Shown here piece by piece: positions 1-7,604 of a stretch of 64,000 nt of DNA. Source of the stretch: Synechococcus sp. ATX 2A4 (lineage in GTDB: Bacteria > Cyanobacteriota > Cyanobacteriia > PCC-6307 > Cyanobiaceae). The notes beneath the pieces were generated by a model. That model was not told the DNA's origin. It searched no databases and saw only the letters and a list, made by a program, of their open reading frames with translations. Both the position numbers and the translations under genes were made by a program. The first letter of the stretch is position 1, and every line of letters begins with the position of its first letter. The stretch is taken from NCBI RefSeq assembly GCF_024346375.1, contig NZ_JAGQCV010000008.1:62001-126000 (forward strand). The letters are read 5' to 3'.

Positions 1-699
1 AAGATCGATCGCAGTCTCATCGCCGGAGTCGACAGCGACTTCTTCAAACAGGAAACGATGAAGTCATTGGTCCTACTCGGAAAGACCATCGGCACTCTGG
101 TGCTGGCCGAAGGGGTGGAAACCCAGGCAGAACTGGACACCTGCGCCGCCCTCGGCGCGGAGTTCTTTCAGGGTTATCACTTTGCGCGCGCCAAGCCAGC
201 GGCTGACCTGCACTTGGCGGCCCTGCAGCCTGCGCTGACGGAAGCCGCCCGCCGCCAGCGGGCCAAAGCCGCGGCCGCCATCCAGGCCCGGCACAAGGAG
301 ACCCACGATCTGATCAATCTGGCCCTCGCAGGATGTGAACGCCTACGCCACAGCGCTGCCAACACGTTCGACAGCGGCCTTGCCAGCTGGGTGAGTAGCA
401 ACACCACAATCGAAGCGGCCTACGTGCTCGACGGTGACGGCCTTCAGATCAGCAACACACACCTGGGCCGGGGGCTACCCCCGTCCGGGAACCGCCTGTT
501 CACACCCGCCACGCGGGGCACTGACCACGCCAATAAGGAGTACTTCTTCAGCTTGATGGACACCGATCTCCATCAGTACATCACCGACACCTACATCAGC
601 TTGGCCACCGGCCAGCCCTGCCGCACCCTGGCCATGAGGCTGGAGCACGCCAGCGGCACTTCCTTCGTGCTCTGCATTGATCAACGCCTCAGGCCCTGA
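1..699 (+). CDS. EAL-domain c-di-GMP phosphodiesterase, C-terminal part
   Basis: This is the 3' end of a gene that begins before the window; 232 codons are visible in frame from base 1. Residues 1-7 (KIDRSLI), the AEGVET motif near 36-41 and QGYHFARAKP near 57-66 are the final conserved blocks of an EAL domain, which hydrolyses the second messenger cyclic di-GMP. The remaining 165 residues hold a helix (about 75-105) followed by a PAS/PDC-like region with the stretch KEYFFSLMDTDLHQYITDTY. That order resembles EAL proteins with a YkuI_C-type sensory domain after the catalytic domain, so the tail probably binds a small ligand. The catalytic glutamate of the EAL motif itself lies upstream and cannot be checked, so activity is unproven. 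Family assignment is firm; the sensory-domain call is inference. Confidence 0.85.
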   Translation, partial: KIDRSLIAGVDSDFFKQETMKSLVLLGKTIGTLVLAEGVETQAELDTCAALGAEFFQGYHFARAKPAADLHLAALQPALTEAARRQRAKAAAAIQARHKETHDLINLALAGCERLRHSAANTFDSGLASWVSSNTTIEAAYVLDGDGLQISNTHLGRGLPPSGNRLFTPATRGTDHANKEYFFSLMDTDLHQYITDTYISLATGQPCRTLAMRLEHASGTSFVLCIDQRLRP

Positions 700-1109
700 T
701 CTGATCGATGGGGGACAGCTATCATCAACCAGGTAAGCCCACCTAAACGCTTTCTTCTTTTGCTCCAGTGATGCATACGTCCATGCTCACCAGACACCGC
801 ATCCACCGGAGACGAGCAGTTCGCTTGGATCTTGGTCGGAGATGGCGGGGCGGTTGGCTAATACTCGATGCGCGGATACCGGCAGAATGGATGTCCAGTC
901 ATCTGCGCAAGACAAGGCAAGTTGAGTTAGTCGAGGCTGCTTGCGGACTTGGTAGGGTTTATCACGGCTTGTTCCAATAGATACGAGACACGAGGCGCGG
1001 GAGCCCGGATGAGCCACGGAGAATCCACTTGTCTGGTTGTCCAGAACAATCGGACCTGCGAACGCCTTCCCATGAACACGAAGCGTGAGAGAGAAACCGG
1101 AAGGCGCCC
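700..1109. other. 410-bp intergenic stretch with no convincing gene
   Basis: Two short open frames (a 70-codon one on the plus strand at 768 and a 76-codon one on the minus strand ending at 787) overlap each other. Neither has a recognisable motif or a good ribosome-binding site. No tRNA, terminator hairpin or repeat was seen. The stretch is less codon-structured than its neighbours and may be decayed sequence. Confidence 0.5.
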
Positions 1110-2210
1110 ATGACCCAACTGGCCCGTTCCCATGATCTGGATTGGCTGCGCTTGCTGGCCGTTGCGGTTCTGATTGCCTTTCACACGGCCGCTGTTTTCT
1201 ATGAGGGGGAACTGGGCAGTTTCTATGTGCTCAATGCGGTAAGCAGTGCCGGCTTGAGCCTCTTCATTCAGTTCGTTCATCAGTGGCACATGCCCTTGTT
1301 CTTCTTTCTTGCCGGCGCCGCCAGTTGGTATTCCCTGCAGACCCGCTCGCAAGGTGAGTATGTTCGCCAACGCTTGCAGCGGCTGCTGCTGCCTCTGCTG
1401 ATCGGAATTCTGGTACTTGTTCCGCCCCAGGTGTACATCCATGAGCTACAAGCCGGCAGAGTGAACGGCTCCTTCTTGAGATTCTATCCCAGGTTCTTTG
1501 ATGGAATCCGACCAGAGGGAAACTTTGAATGGGCCCATCTATGGTTTCTGGCTTATTTGCTTGTGATTTCGTTGATCAGCCTGCCTGTCATGCTGAGGTT
1601 CAGCGGCAAAAGCCTGTCTCCCCATGGCTCCCCGCTCCTTTCGAAGACCCATGGCCTGGGCTCGCTGATTGGTCTGGCTGTGCCGTTGATGGTGGTTGAG
1701 GCCATGCTGCGCCCCCGCTGGATCGGTTTCCAGAACCTCTACAACGATTGGGCGAATCTATTGCTATATCTACTGTATTTCGTCTATGGCTATCTCTTCT
1801 GCCACAACACTCGGCTTTGGACGGCACTGGATGAGCACAGAAGGCTCCTCTGCGCCACAGCTGGGCTGGCAATGGCGCTGCTCCTGGCTCTCACCATCAC
1901 TCAAATGGTTCCAGAGCGCGCCTACTCAGCCCCTTATATGCTCTATCAGGCGTTTCGAGGCTTCAACAGCTGGTGCTGGGTGCTGGCCCTGCTTGCGTTG
2001 GCACGGCCCTACCGCAACATCAGTCATCCCATCTTGAGCTATGGCAACCGAGTGGCCTTCTCCATCTACCTGTTCCACCAACCCCTGATTGTGATCATCG
2101 CGTTCTTCGTCGTCCCCCTTTCTCTGGGCATTACGGCAAAGTTTGTACTGATCAGTCTAGCTTCTCTATTGTTCAGCGTGGGCCTTCACGAGGGCCTGAT
2201 GCGGCGCTGA
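1110..2210 (+). CDS. Acyltransferase family 3 membrane protein
   Basis: The 366-residue product is an integral membrane protein with about ten hydrophobic helices. The N-terminus DWLRLLAVAVLIAFHTAAVF carries the conserved Arg and the His at the end of helix 1 that mark the acyltransferase 3 (OatA/OpgC/NodX-like) family. These enzymes move acetyl, succinyl or similar groups onto sugars of surface glycans or lipids at the cytoplasmic membrane. An ATG at 1110 lies after a GGAAGG-like site. The gene ends 12 bp before a glycosyltransferase gene on the same strand, so the two are probably cotranscribed and may act on one glycan. The acceptor and acyl donor cannot be told from sequence. The OpgC-like subgroup (with FFLAGAASW, and a late SIYLFHQPLIV helix) fits best. 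Confidence 0.85.
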   Translation: MTQLARSHDLDWLRLLAVAVLIAFHTAAVFYEGELGSFYVLNAVSSAGLSLFIQFVHQWHMPLFFFLAGAASWYSLQTRSQGEYVRQRLQRLLLPLLIGILVLVPPQVYIHELQAGRVNGSFLRFYPRFFDGIRPEGNFEWAHLWFLAYLLVISLISLPVMLRFSGKSLSPHGSPLLSKTHGLGSLIGLAVPLMVVEAMLRPRWIGFQNLYNDWANLLLYLLYFVYGYLFCHNTRLWTALDEHRRLLCATAGLAMALLLALTITQMVPERAYSAPYMLYQAFRGFNSWCWVLALLALARPYRNISHPILSYGNRVAFSIYLFHQPLIVIIAFFVVPLSLGITAKFVLISLASLLFSVGLHEGLMRR

Positions 2211-2222
2211 AGTTGTCTTGTA

Positions 2223-2963
2223 ATGGCTCTGATGGCGCGTCTTTCGATCATCATTCCCACCCTGAATGAAGCCACGACCTTGGCGCGCGCACTGCAGCAC
2301 GTCAAAGCTCTGGATCCACCGGCCTGGGAGGTGCTGGTGGTTGATGGCGGCAGCACAGATCACACCGTGCAGATTGCCATGGAGGCTGGGGTTGCGATGC
2401 TCCATAGCAAGGCGGCGAGCCGCGCATTGCAGATGAACGATGGGGCCAGAGCGGCCACGGGGGATCACCTCTGCTTTCTGCATGCTGATACCCAGATTCC
2501 CACTGATCTGATCAGCGTTGCTGAACGTGCATTGGCAGATGGCTCAATTGCCTGCGTTGGTTTCATTGCCATGATGGGCAATAGCAGCAAAACCCGCTGG
2601 GATATCTCGGCTCTGAATGTGCTGAAAACCTATCTGGCTCCGTTACTCTTTCGGCCCTATCTTTACTTTAGGGGGTTGCGTCTGCTCTTTGGTGATCAAG
2701 TGATGATCTGCCGCCGGGAAACCTTCTGGAAGGCCGGTGGCTTCAACGAAGCACTGCCAATCCTGGAAGACGGTGATCTCTGCCTGCGGCTGGTGCGGCA
2801 CGGCCGCATCCTGCTGATCAATCGGGTGGTGATCACCTCCGACAGACGGGTGCAGCGCTGGGGTGCCGCCAGGGCCGTTGTGATCTATGTCTCAATCGGC
2901 GTGCTCTGGGGCCTGGGCATGCCGCCGGCACGCCTGAAGCGCTTTTATGAGGACATTCGCTGA
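2223..2963 (+). CDS. Family 2 glycosyltransferase (TIGR04283-like)
   Basis: The 246-residue protein starts with a GT-A fold nucleotide-binding segment (IIIPTLNEATTL, then VDGGSTDHT near residues 36-50) and has HADTQIP as the metal-binding DxD-type motif near residue 85. The SRALQMNDGA segment is characteristic of the TIGR04283 subgroup, now named for arsenosugar biosynthesis in reference annotation. GDQVMICRR and the late EDGDLCLRL block complete the acceptor site. A second in-frame ATG at 2232 is an alternative start. The gene follows the acyltransferase closely, and its 3' end overlaps the convergent DUF547 gene by 19 bp. DUF547 proteins are frequent neighbours of this glycosyltransferase family. 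The subgroup assignment is from memory of the motif pattern and should be treated as probable. Confidence 0.82.
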   Translation: MALMARLSIIIPTLNEATTLARALQHVKALDPPAWEVLVVDGGSTDHTVQIAMEAGVAMLHSKAASRALQMNDGARAATGDHLCFLHADTQIPTDLISVAERALADGSIACVGFIAMMGNSSKTRWDISALNVLKTYLAPLLFRPYLYFRGLRLLFGDQVMICRRETFWKAGGFNEALPILEDGDLCLRLVRHGRILLINRVVITSDRRVQRWGAARAVVIYVSIGVLWGLGMPPARLKRFYEDIR

Positions 2964-3637
2964 TTCAGGCTCCAGTCGTAGGGCAGAAAGGCGATTTGTG
3001 GTTCATGAAGCGGTACCGACACACCTGAAAGGCGGGGAAGGATGTAAGCGCTCAACGACGGGGCCACCGCGATGAAATCAGCTTTGTACCACTGGAAGAT
3101 CTTGCTACAATACAAAATACCCCCCTCAGGATCAAAGCGAACCTTGGCGGGGTTGTTAATAAAGCGGCTCACATCCGCTTCCAGTTGTTCCTCCACCCCA
3201 TCTGGCGTATAGGCCTCGTTGTGCAGCAGCGGACAACCGATGGAGGCGCAGACGATCGCGAAGTGAATGCGGGGATCACCTGTGATCTGGCGCAGCATCT
3301 TGTTCTCGATCTGCTCCAGGCTGTAACACTTCCGCCCGAGGCGATGCACGCGCCGCTGGAAGAAACGCAGAAATGCGATCCAGTTCGGTTGGCCTAGCAG
3401 GGTGGGGCGAATCGATGCGATCGGATAGGCCGTGAGCACCGACTGGATGGTGAACGCGTTGTAGAGGTTGATCCAGTGGGCAAGGTGATCCTCGCGGCCG
3501 TCGGTATCGGCAGATTGCTGGTCCAGCCAGCGGGAAAGAGTCTGGGGGTGGTGGGTGCTCCAGGCTTCGTAATCCACCCGTCCCGCCGTATCCTCGTAAT
3601 GGCGCAGGAGCTGATCCCAAACTGAGAGCTCGTTCAT
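2945..3637 (-). CDS. DUF547 domain protein
   Basis: The 230-residue product matches the DUF547 family over most of its length. Visible signatures are AHWINLYNAFTIQSVLTAYP near residue 50, IHFAIVCASIGCP near 125 with the conserved Cys, a late IFQWYKADF, and FLPYDWSLN at the C-terminus. DUF547 has a papain/transglutaminase-like arrangement of Cys, His and Asp in structural predictions, but no reaction is established. There is no signal peptide, so it is probably cytoplasmic here. It converges on the TIGR04283-like glycosyltransferase with a 19-bp overlap, and that pairing recurs in arsenosugar gene clusters. The ATG at 3637 was used as the first plausible start. Confidence 0.85.
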   Translation of the reverse strand: MNELSVWDQLLRHYEDTAGRVDYEAWSTHHPQTLSRWLDQQSADTDGREDHLAHWINLYNAFTIQSVLTAYPIASIRPTLLGQPNWIAFLRFFQRRVHRLGRKCYSLEQIENKMLRQITGDPRIHFAIVCASIGCPLLHNEAYTPDGVEEQLEADVSRFINNPAKVRFDPEGGILYCSKIFQWYKADFIAVAPSLSAYILPRLSGVSVPLHEPQIAFLPYDWSLNQRMSS

Positions 3638-3945
3638 GGGTAGGCAGGTCTGGGTGGAAGGGGGTGACCGTTCAGCAGCGCGTGAGGACCGCGTGGCTGG
3701 CAGGGGGCCGGGAGCCAGACGCCCTCAAGCACAAACGCCTCGCGGTGGCTGACCCGCTCCGGCAGCTTACAGTTGTTCCAGAGGGAGTGGAGTTTGGGTA
3801 CGATCAGGGTCACCACAAGTGTTAAGTGTCTATCGTTCTCGACCCGTATTCATAACGTCGGCTACTGGCAGCTCAGCCACATCGCCGCACCCTGGATTCG
3901 TTGACTGCGGCAAGGGGGACCTACCCACCATTGTTCACCCTTAAG
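3638..3945. other. Spacer upstream of the DUF547 gene, no supported gene
   Basis: A 60-codon open frame runs through the first half on the minus strand, its stop overlapping the DUF547 start, but it has no family resemblance and ends in low-complexity Pro/Leu residues. No RNA gene or repeat is visible. The DUF547 promoter should lie here. Confidence 0.4.
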
Positions 3946-4215
3946 CTACCTGAAGGAAAACAGAGTTGCTGGCGGCGAATCTGAGCCTCGTTGATGGCAA
4001 TGAATGATCACGGGCACCAGCACCGATGCCACAATCCCCGAGGCAAAGCCGTTGTTGTAGAGATTGAGACCTCCATGGATAGGAACAGCAGATAACGCCG
4101 CAGAGGAGTGTATCTAACCCGTCAGGGTCCCCCAACGCCAGCCGAAGTGGCCTGAAACTGGCGCAAGGTTGGTGGAAAACAATGCAGTGAGCTGGACAAC
4201 TGGCTCGGCAATCCC
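3946..4215 (-). pseudogene. Decayed membrane-protein gene fragment (DUF1576-like)
   Basis: Reading the minus strand from about 4215 gives a hydrophobic segment with LFSTNLAPVSGHFGW, an in-frame TAG at 4116-4114, then PIHGGLNLYNNGFASG followed by IVASVLVPVII and a stop at 3948-3946. As I recall the family, the pair LAP(I/V)xGxFGW and HGGLNLYNNGFA(A/S)G(I/F)VA is typical of the C-terminal part of DUF1576 multi-pass membrane proteins. The two blocks keep one reading frame across the stop codon and the expected linker is shortened, so this looks like the remnant of a longer gene whose 5' part is gone. No start codon or upstream coding continuation was found. The family name rests on motif memory only. 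Confidence 0.42.
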
Positions 4216-4259
4216 CCATGTGGACGGGTGCCGCAGGTGGCGCCTACCCCCGCCACCCA

Positions 4260-4463
4260 CTACCAACCGTCCGGGAGACCATCCGGCAGACCGCGCTCGA
4301 TGACGACATCGGCAGACACCTCACGCAGCGCGGCGTCCTTCACAGAGTAGCCACGACCCAGGGCACGCAGTTCCGCCACCAGCTCCGGCCCATCGAGAGC
4401 GCCAGGGCAACGGCAGCTGCAGCCGCTGGCCATGAGGGGTGAGATCAAGAGGTCGGACGCCAT
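4260..4463 (-). CDS. Possible small protein of unknown function
   Basis: A 67-codon ATG frame encodes a product with a Cys pair (CSCRC near residues 15-19) and a charged, helix-prone second half (ELVAELRALGRGYSVKDAAL). I do not recognise a family. No Shine-Dalgarno sequence stands before the ATG, and the frame ends close to the decayed DUF1576-like fragment. It is kept because the composition looks protein-like and no other gene explains the interval between that fragment and tRNA-Cys. Confidence 0.25.
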   Translation of the reverse strand: MASDLLISPLMASGCSCRCPGALDGPELVAELRALGRGYSVKDAALREVSADVVIERGLPDGLPDGW

Positions 4464-4625
4464 GCGGCGATCGTGACCCGAAAAAAACCGCCACAGTTGT
4501 GACTAGGTACGTGCCTAAACCGTCCGCCAAAGGCCCTTTCGGGGACTTATCCCTGCCCGATGAGCAACTCTCGAGGAGGAACTTGAAACCGGGAGCTCCC
4601 TTCCAGGGAAAGGGTTTTGAGGAAG

Positions 4626-4696
4626 AGGCGGCACCCAGATTCGAACTGGGGGTAAAGGATTTGCAATCCTCTGCCTTACCACTTGGCCATGCCGCC
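4626..4696 (-). tRNA. tRNA-Cys (GCA)
   Basis: On the minus strand the sequence folds as a 71-nt cloverleaf. The acceptor stem GGCGGCA pairs with TGCCGCC, followed by a T discriminator, which is the base expected for cysteine tRNA. The D-arm contains AAGTGGTAAGGC, the anticodon loop reads TTGCAAA with GCA as anticodon, and the T-arm contains GTTCGAATC. CCA is not encoded. Confidence 0.96.
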
Positions 4697-4741
4697 GCAC
4701 GGGGGAGCAAACTCCCTGAACCGGATCGTATCAGCCACGGC

Positions 4742-5983
4742 ATGCCCTCCCGTCTGCTGGTCCTGAGCAACGGGCATGGGGAAGATCTGATCGCGCTCAA
4801 GGTGATCGAGGCCCTGCAGCAGCGGCACCCGGGCCTGAACGTTTGCGTGCTGCCCCTGGTGGGGGAGGGGCAGTGCTTTGCCGCGGCTGAAGCCGCCGGG
4901 GCCCTGCAGCGCATCGGCCCCCGCCAACGGCTGCCCAGCGGCGGCTTCAGCAACCAGAGCTTCAGCGGGCTGGTTCAGGACCTTGCCGCAGGCCTGCCCC
5001 AGCTGAGCTGGGGCCATCTGCGCACGGTGCGCCGCTGGGGCCGCACCCACCAGCCCCTGCTCGCCGTGGGGGACCTGCTGCCGCTCGCATTGGCCTGGAG
5101 CAGCGGGGCGCCGTTCGCCTTCATCGGCACGCCCAAGAGCGATTACACCTGGCGCAGCGGCCCAGGCCACAACGGCCTGGCCGATGGCTATCACCGCTGC
5201 AAAGGCAGCGAATGGGATCCCTGGGAATGGGCACTGATGGGCTCGCGGCGCTGCCGGCTGGTGGCGGTCCGTGATGGCCTCACCGCCCGGGGGCTGCGCC
5301 GCCACGGGGTGCCGGCCCTGGCTCCCGGCAACCCGATGATGGATGGGTTGGAGACCGCGGCCCTGCCGGCGGCCCTGGCCTCGAGCCGGCGGCTGGTGCT
5401 GCTCTGCGGCAGCCGTCTACCGGAAGCGCTCCGCAATTTCGAGCGGCTCCTTTCTGCCCTTCAGGGGCTGGCCCCAGAGCGCGACACGCTGGTGCTCTGC
5501 CCGATCGGTGCCACCCCTGCGCCGGAGCAGCTGTCCCCGTTGCTGCGGGCGCGTGGCTTCCTCCCTGTTGCCGTGCCAGGCGGTAGCGGCGCCGATCAGG
5601 CCTGGCGGCGGGGCGCGATGGTGCTGCTGCTGGGCCGGGGTTGCTTTCCGCGCTGGTCGGGGTGGGGAGAGATCGGCCTGGCCACGGCGGGCACGGCCAC
5701 CGAACAACTCGTGGGACGCGGCGTGCCAGCCCTGTCCCTGCCGGGTCCGGGCCCGCAGTTCACGCTGGCCTTCGCGCGCCGGCAGAGCCGGCTGCTGGGG
5801 GGGGCGGTGCAAGTGTGCGCCAGCCCCGGCGAAATGAGCCGTCGCTTGCGGGAGCTGTTGCAGGATCCCGCCACCCTGGGCCAACTGAGCCGGATCGGCA
5901 GGCGCCGCATGGGCAGCCCTGGAGGCAGCGAGCGGCTGGCGGCCCTGCTCGAGCGCCAGCTGATCGCCGGGGGTCCGGGCTGA
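4742..5983 (+). CDS. Lipid-A-disaccharide synthase-related glycosyltransferase
   Basis: The 413-residue product begins MPSRLLVLSNGHGEDLIAL, the nucleotide-sugar fold start of the TIGR03492 family, which is distantly related to LpxB and found mainly in cyanobacteria. GTPKSDYTW near residue 125, LLCGSRLPEAL near 220 and the C-terminal TAGTATEQLVGRGVPALSLP block (a typical GT-B donor-site region) support it. The ATG at 4742 is chosen because the frame upstream passes through the tRNA-Cys gene on the other strand and cannot be coding. True LpxB makes the lipid A disaccharide; the substrate of this subfamily is not established. It probably works at the inner face of the cytoplasmic membrane. Confidence 0.85.
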   Translation: MPSRLLVLSNGHGEDLIALKVIEALQQRHPGLNVCVLPLVGEGQCFAAAEAAGALQRIGPRQRLPSGGFSNQSFSGLVQDLAAGLPQLSWGHLRTVRRWGRTHQPLLAVGDLLPLALAWSSGAPFAFIGTPKSDYTWRSGPGHNGLADGYHRCKGSEWDPWEWALMGSRRCRLVAVRDGLTARGLRRHGVPALAPGNPMMDGLETAALPAALASSRRLVLLCGSRLPEALRNFERLLSALQGLAPERDTLVLCPIGATPAPEQLSPLLRARGFLPVAVPGGSGADQAWRRGAMVLLLGRGCFPRWSGWGEIGLATAGTATEQLVGRGVPALSLPGPGPQFTLAFARRQSRLLGGAVQVCASPGEMSRRLRELLQDPATLGQLSRIGRRRMGSPGGSERLAALLERQLIAGGPG

Positions 5984-6019
5984 GGCGAGGATGGAGCCAA
6001 CTCCCGACGCACCCCCCTG

Positions 6020-6277
6020 ATGCCCGTTCCGCCCAATCGGGCCTATGCCGTGGCCACCGGCCAACTGGCCACCCTGCTGGGCATCAGCATCTCCTCCGCC
6101 CGGCGGCGGGTGGATCTGCAGGCGGCGCGGGAGTCGGTGCGTGATGCCGCAGGCCGGGTGGTGATCGCCGAGCGGCTGATCGAGGCGGCGCGCGCCGATG
6201 CCCTCAGCCAGGAGCGGCTGCTCGATCAGCTGCTGGTGGCCAAGCCTTCGGAATCAAACTTCCTCGACGAGGACTGA
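6020..6277 (+). CDS. Small conserved hypothetical protein
   Basis: The 85-residue product is soluble and largely helical. ATGQLATLLGISISSARRRV at residues 11-30 looks like a short helix-turn-helix-like helical pair, followed by a long amphipathic helix (about 32-75) and an acidic tail. It follows the LpxB-like gene by 36 bp on the same strand and is probably cotranscribed. I cannot assign a family; a small structural or DNA-associated role is possible but unproven. The codon pattern (GC-rich third positions) matches neighbouring real genes. Confidence 0.6.
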   Translation: MPVPPNRAYAVATGQLATLLGISISSARRRVDLQAARESVRDAAGRVVIAERLIEAARADALSQERLLDQLLVAKPSESNFLDED

Positions 6278-6305
6278 ACCTCAGCGGCGCTGGGCAAAAG
6301 GAGCC

Positions 6306-6965
6306 TCAGCGGCCCTGGGACGAATGCTCGAACACGGAGCCGAAACGGCTGCGGTCGAGGTCGGCGAACACCGGGATGCAGGCAAAACACCGGCGCGCCA
6401 GCTCGAGGCGTTCCTCGCGCTCCAGGATTGCGCTCAGGCGGCGGTAGGCGGGCAGCAGATAGCGGGCGTCGTTGGCCGCATAGGCCAGCTGGGCCTCATC
6501 GAGCTCCTCCACCCGACCCCAGTCGCTGCTCTGGGCCTGCTTGTCGAGCTCCACCCCCACCAGCTCCTGCACCACCTCCTTGAGGCCATGGCGGGAGCTG
6601 TAGGTGCGGGCCAGCCGGCTGGCCACCTTGGTGCAGAACAGCGGCGCCACGGCGATGCCGAGCCCTTCCCCCAGGGCCGCCACATCGAAGCGAGCGAAAT
6701 GGAACACCTTCTCGATCGTGGGGCTTTCCATCAGCTGCTGCAGCCGCGGCGCTGCCTTCTGGCCGCGGGCGATGCGGATGCAGCAGACGTTGTCGTCGTC
6801 GTCGGCGATCTGCACCAGACAGAGGCGGTCACGACCGTGCACGAGCCCCATGGCTTCGGTATCCACCGCCAGGGCGGGCGTGGCGGCGTAAAGCGCCAGC
6901 CATTCCTCGTCGAGGTCGCCATCGAAGACGGCGAAGCGGGCGGGTGCGGAGGCGGAGGAACCCAT
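6306..6965 (-). CDS. rnd: Ribonuclease D-type 3'-5' exonuclease
   Basis: The 219-residue protein consists of a DEDD-family exonuclease domain only. The four acidic positions are visible: LAVDTEAMGL (Exo I, Asp and Glu, near residue 35), FHFARFDVAAL (Exo II, near 90) and YAANDARYLLPAY (Exo III, Tyr and Asp, near 170), so it belongs to the DEDDy class. It lacks the HRDC domains of E. coli RNase D, as is usual for the short cyanobacterial form. The enzyme trims 3' ends of tRNA and other structured RNAs. The ATG at 6965 precedes the exonuclease domain by about 15 residues. It is divergent from the gene at 7017. Confidence 0.88.
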   Translation of the reverse strand: MGSSASAPARFAVFDGDLDEEWLALYAATPALAVDTEAMGLVHGRDRLCLVQIADDDDNVCCIRIARGQKAAPRLQQLMESPTIEKVFHFARFDVAALGEGLGIAVAPLFCTKVASRLARTYSSRHGLKEVVQELVGVELDKQAQSSDWGRVEELDEAQLAYAANDARYLLPAYRRLSAILEREERLELARRCFACIPVFADLDRSRFGSVFEHSSQGR

Positions 6966-7016
6966 CGAAGACGAAGCGACGGTCGTTATCGTCGCCCGCC
7001 AGGGGACTGGGAGAGA

Positions 7017-7598
7017 ATGGCCACCTCGCTCGGCCCACTCCCCATGCCCCCTGCCCTGGGCTCCACCCTGCTGCTCACCGTTCTGCTGGCCATCGGGCTG
7101 GTGTTCTTCCTGCGGGCCGCCAGCAAGGACCGCACCACGGTGGTGGAGGTGCACTCGCCCCGCCCGCCGGTGGAGGTGCTCGAGGGTCTGAGCCAGTGGC
7201 TGCTGCAGCGCGGCTGGCGCACCGACAGCGGCGACGCCGAGCGGCGGGTGCTGCGCTTCCAGGGCACCGTGGCCGCCAGCCCCAATCTGGCCCTGCTGCT
7301 GTCCCTGTTGGCGGCGGTGGGGGCCGCCTGCCTCGGCCTGGTGGTGCGCCAGCTGTTGCCGGTGCTGGGCGCCTGGCCGCTGCTGCTGGTGGCGGCAGGC
7401 CCACTGGCGGGGGTGGTCTACCGGCGGCGGGCTAACCGGCAAGAGCAGGTGGAGTTGCGTCTGATCAGCGGCGATGAGGCCTCCGGCAGCAGCCTGCAGC
7501 TGCGGGCCCACCGCGACGAACTGATCGCCCTGGAACTGGAAATGGGTCCCCGCCTGCAGCTGGCCAGCGACGGCGCCCTGCTCAGCTCCCCGATCTGA
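7017..7598 (+). CDS. Cytochrome b6f cofactor-assembly (complex C subunit B) family protein
   Basis: The 193-residue protein has an N-terminal membrane helix (about residues 15-32, ending FFLRAASKDRTT), a soluble segment (RPPVEVLEGLSQWLLQRGWR), a second hydrophobic hairpin around 88-130 and a C-terminal soluble part. This layout and the FFLRAASKDRTT stretch fit the cyanobacterial and plastid CCB family (formerly DUF3529), which helps attach haem c to cytochrome b6 in the thylakoid. GGGAGAGA directly before the ATG at 7017 supports this start; the ATG at 7044 gives a shorter N-terminus just before the membrane helix and may be the conserved one. The exact CCB subtype is uncertain. Confidence 0.65.
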   Translation: MATSLGPLPMPPALGSTLLLTVLLAIGLVFFLRAASKDRTTVVEVHSPRPPVEVLEGLSQWLLQRGWRTDSGDAERRVLRFQGTVAASPNLALLLSLLAAVGAACLGLVVRQLLPVLGAWPLLLVAAGPLAGVVYRRRANRQEQVELRLISGDEASGSSLQLRAHRDELIALELEMGPRLQLASDGALLSSPI

Positions 7599-7604
7599 TC
7601 CGCC

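Noticed and set aside
3634-3816. 60-codon minus-strand open frame before DUF547
   Set aside because: No family resemblance, no ribosome site, Pro/Leu-rich end; probably chance.
4439-4741. Upstream extension of the LpxB-like gene
   Set aside because: The extension crosses tRNA-Cys on the other strand and has no conserved residues; the family start is at 4742.
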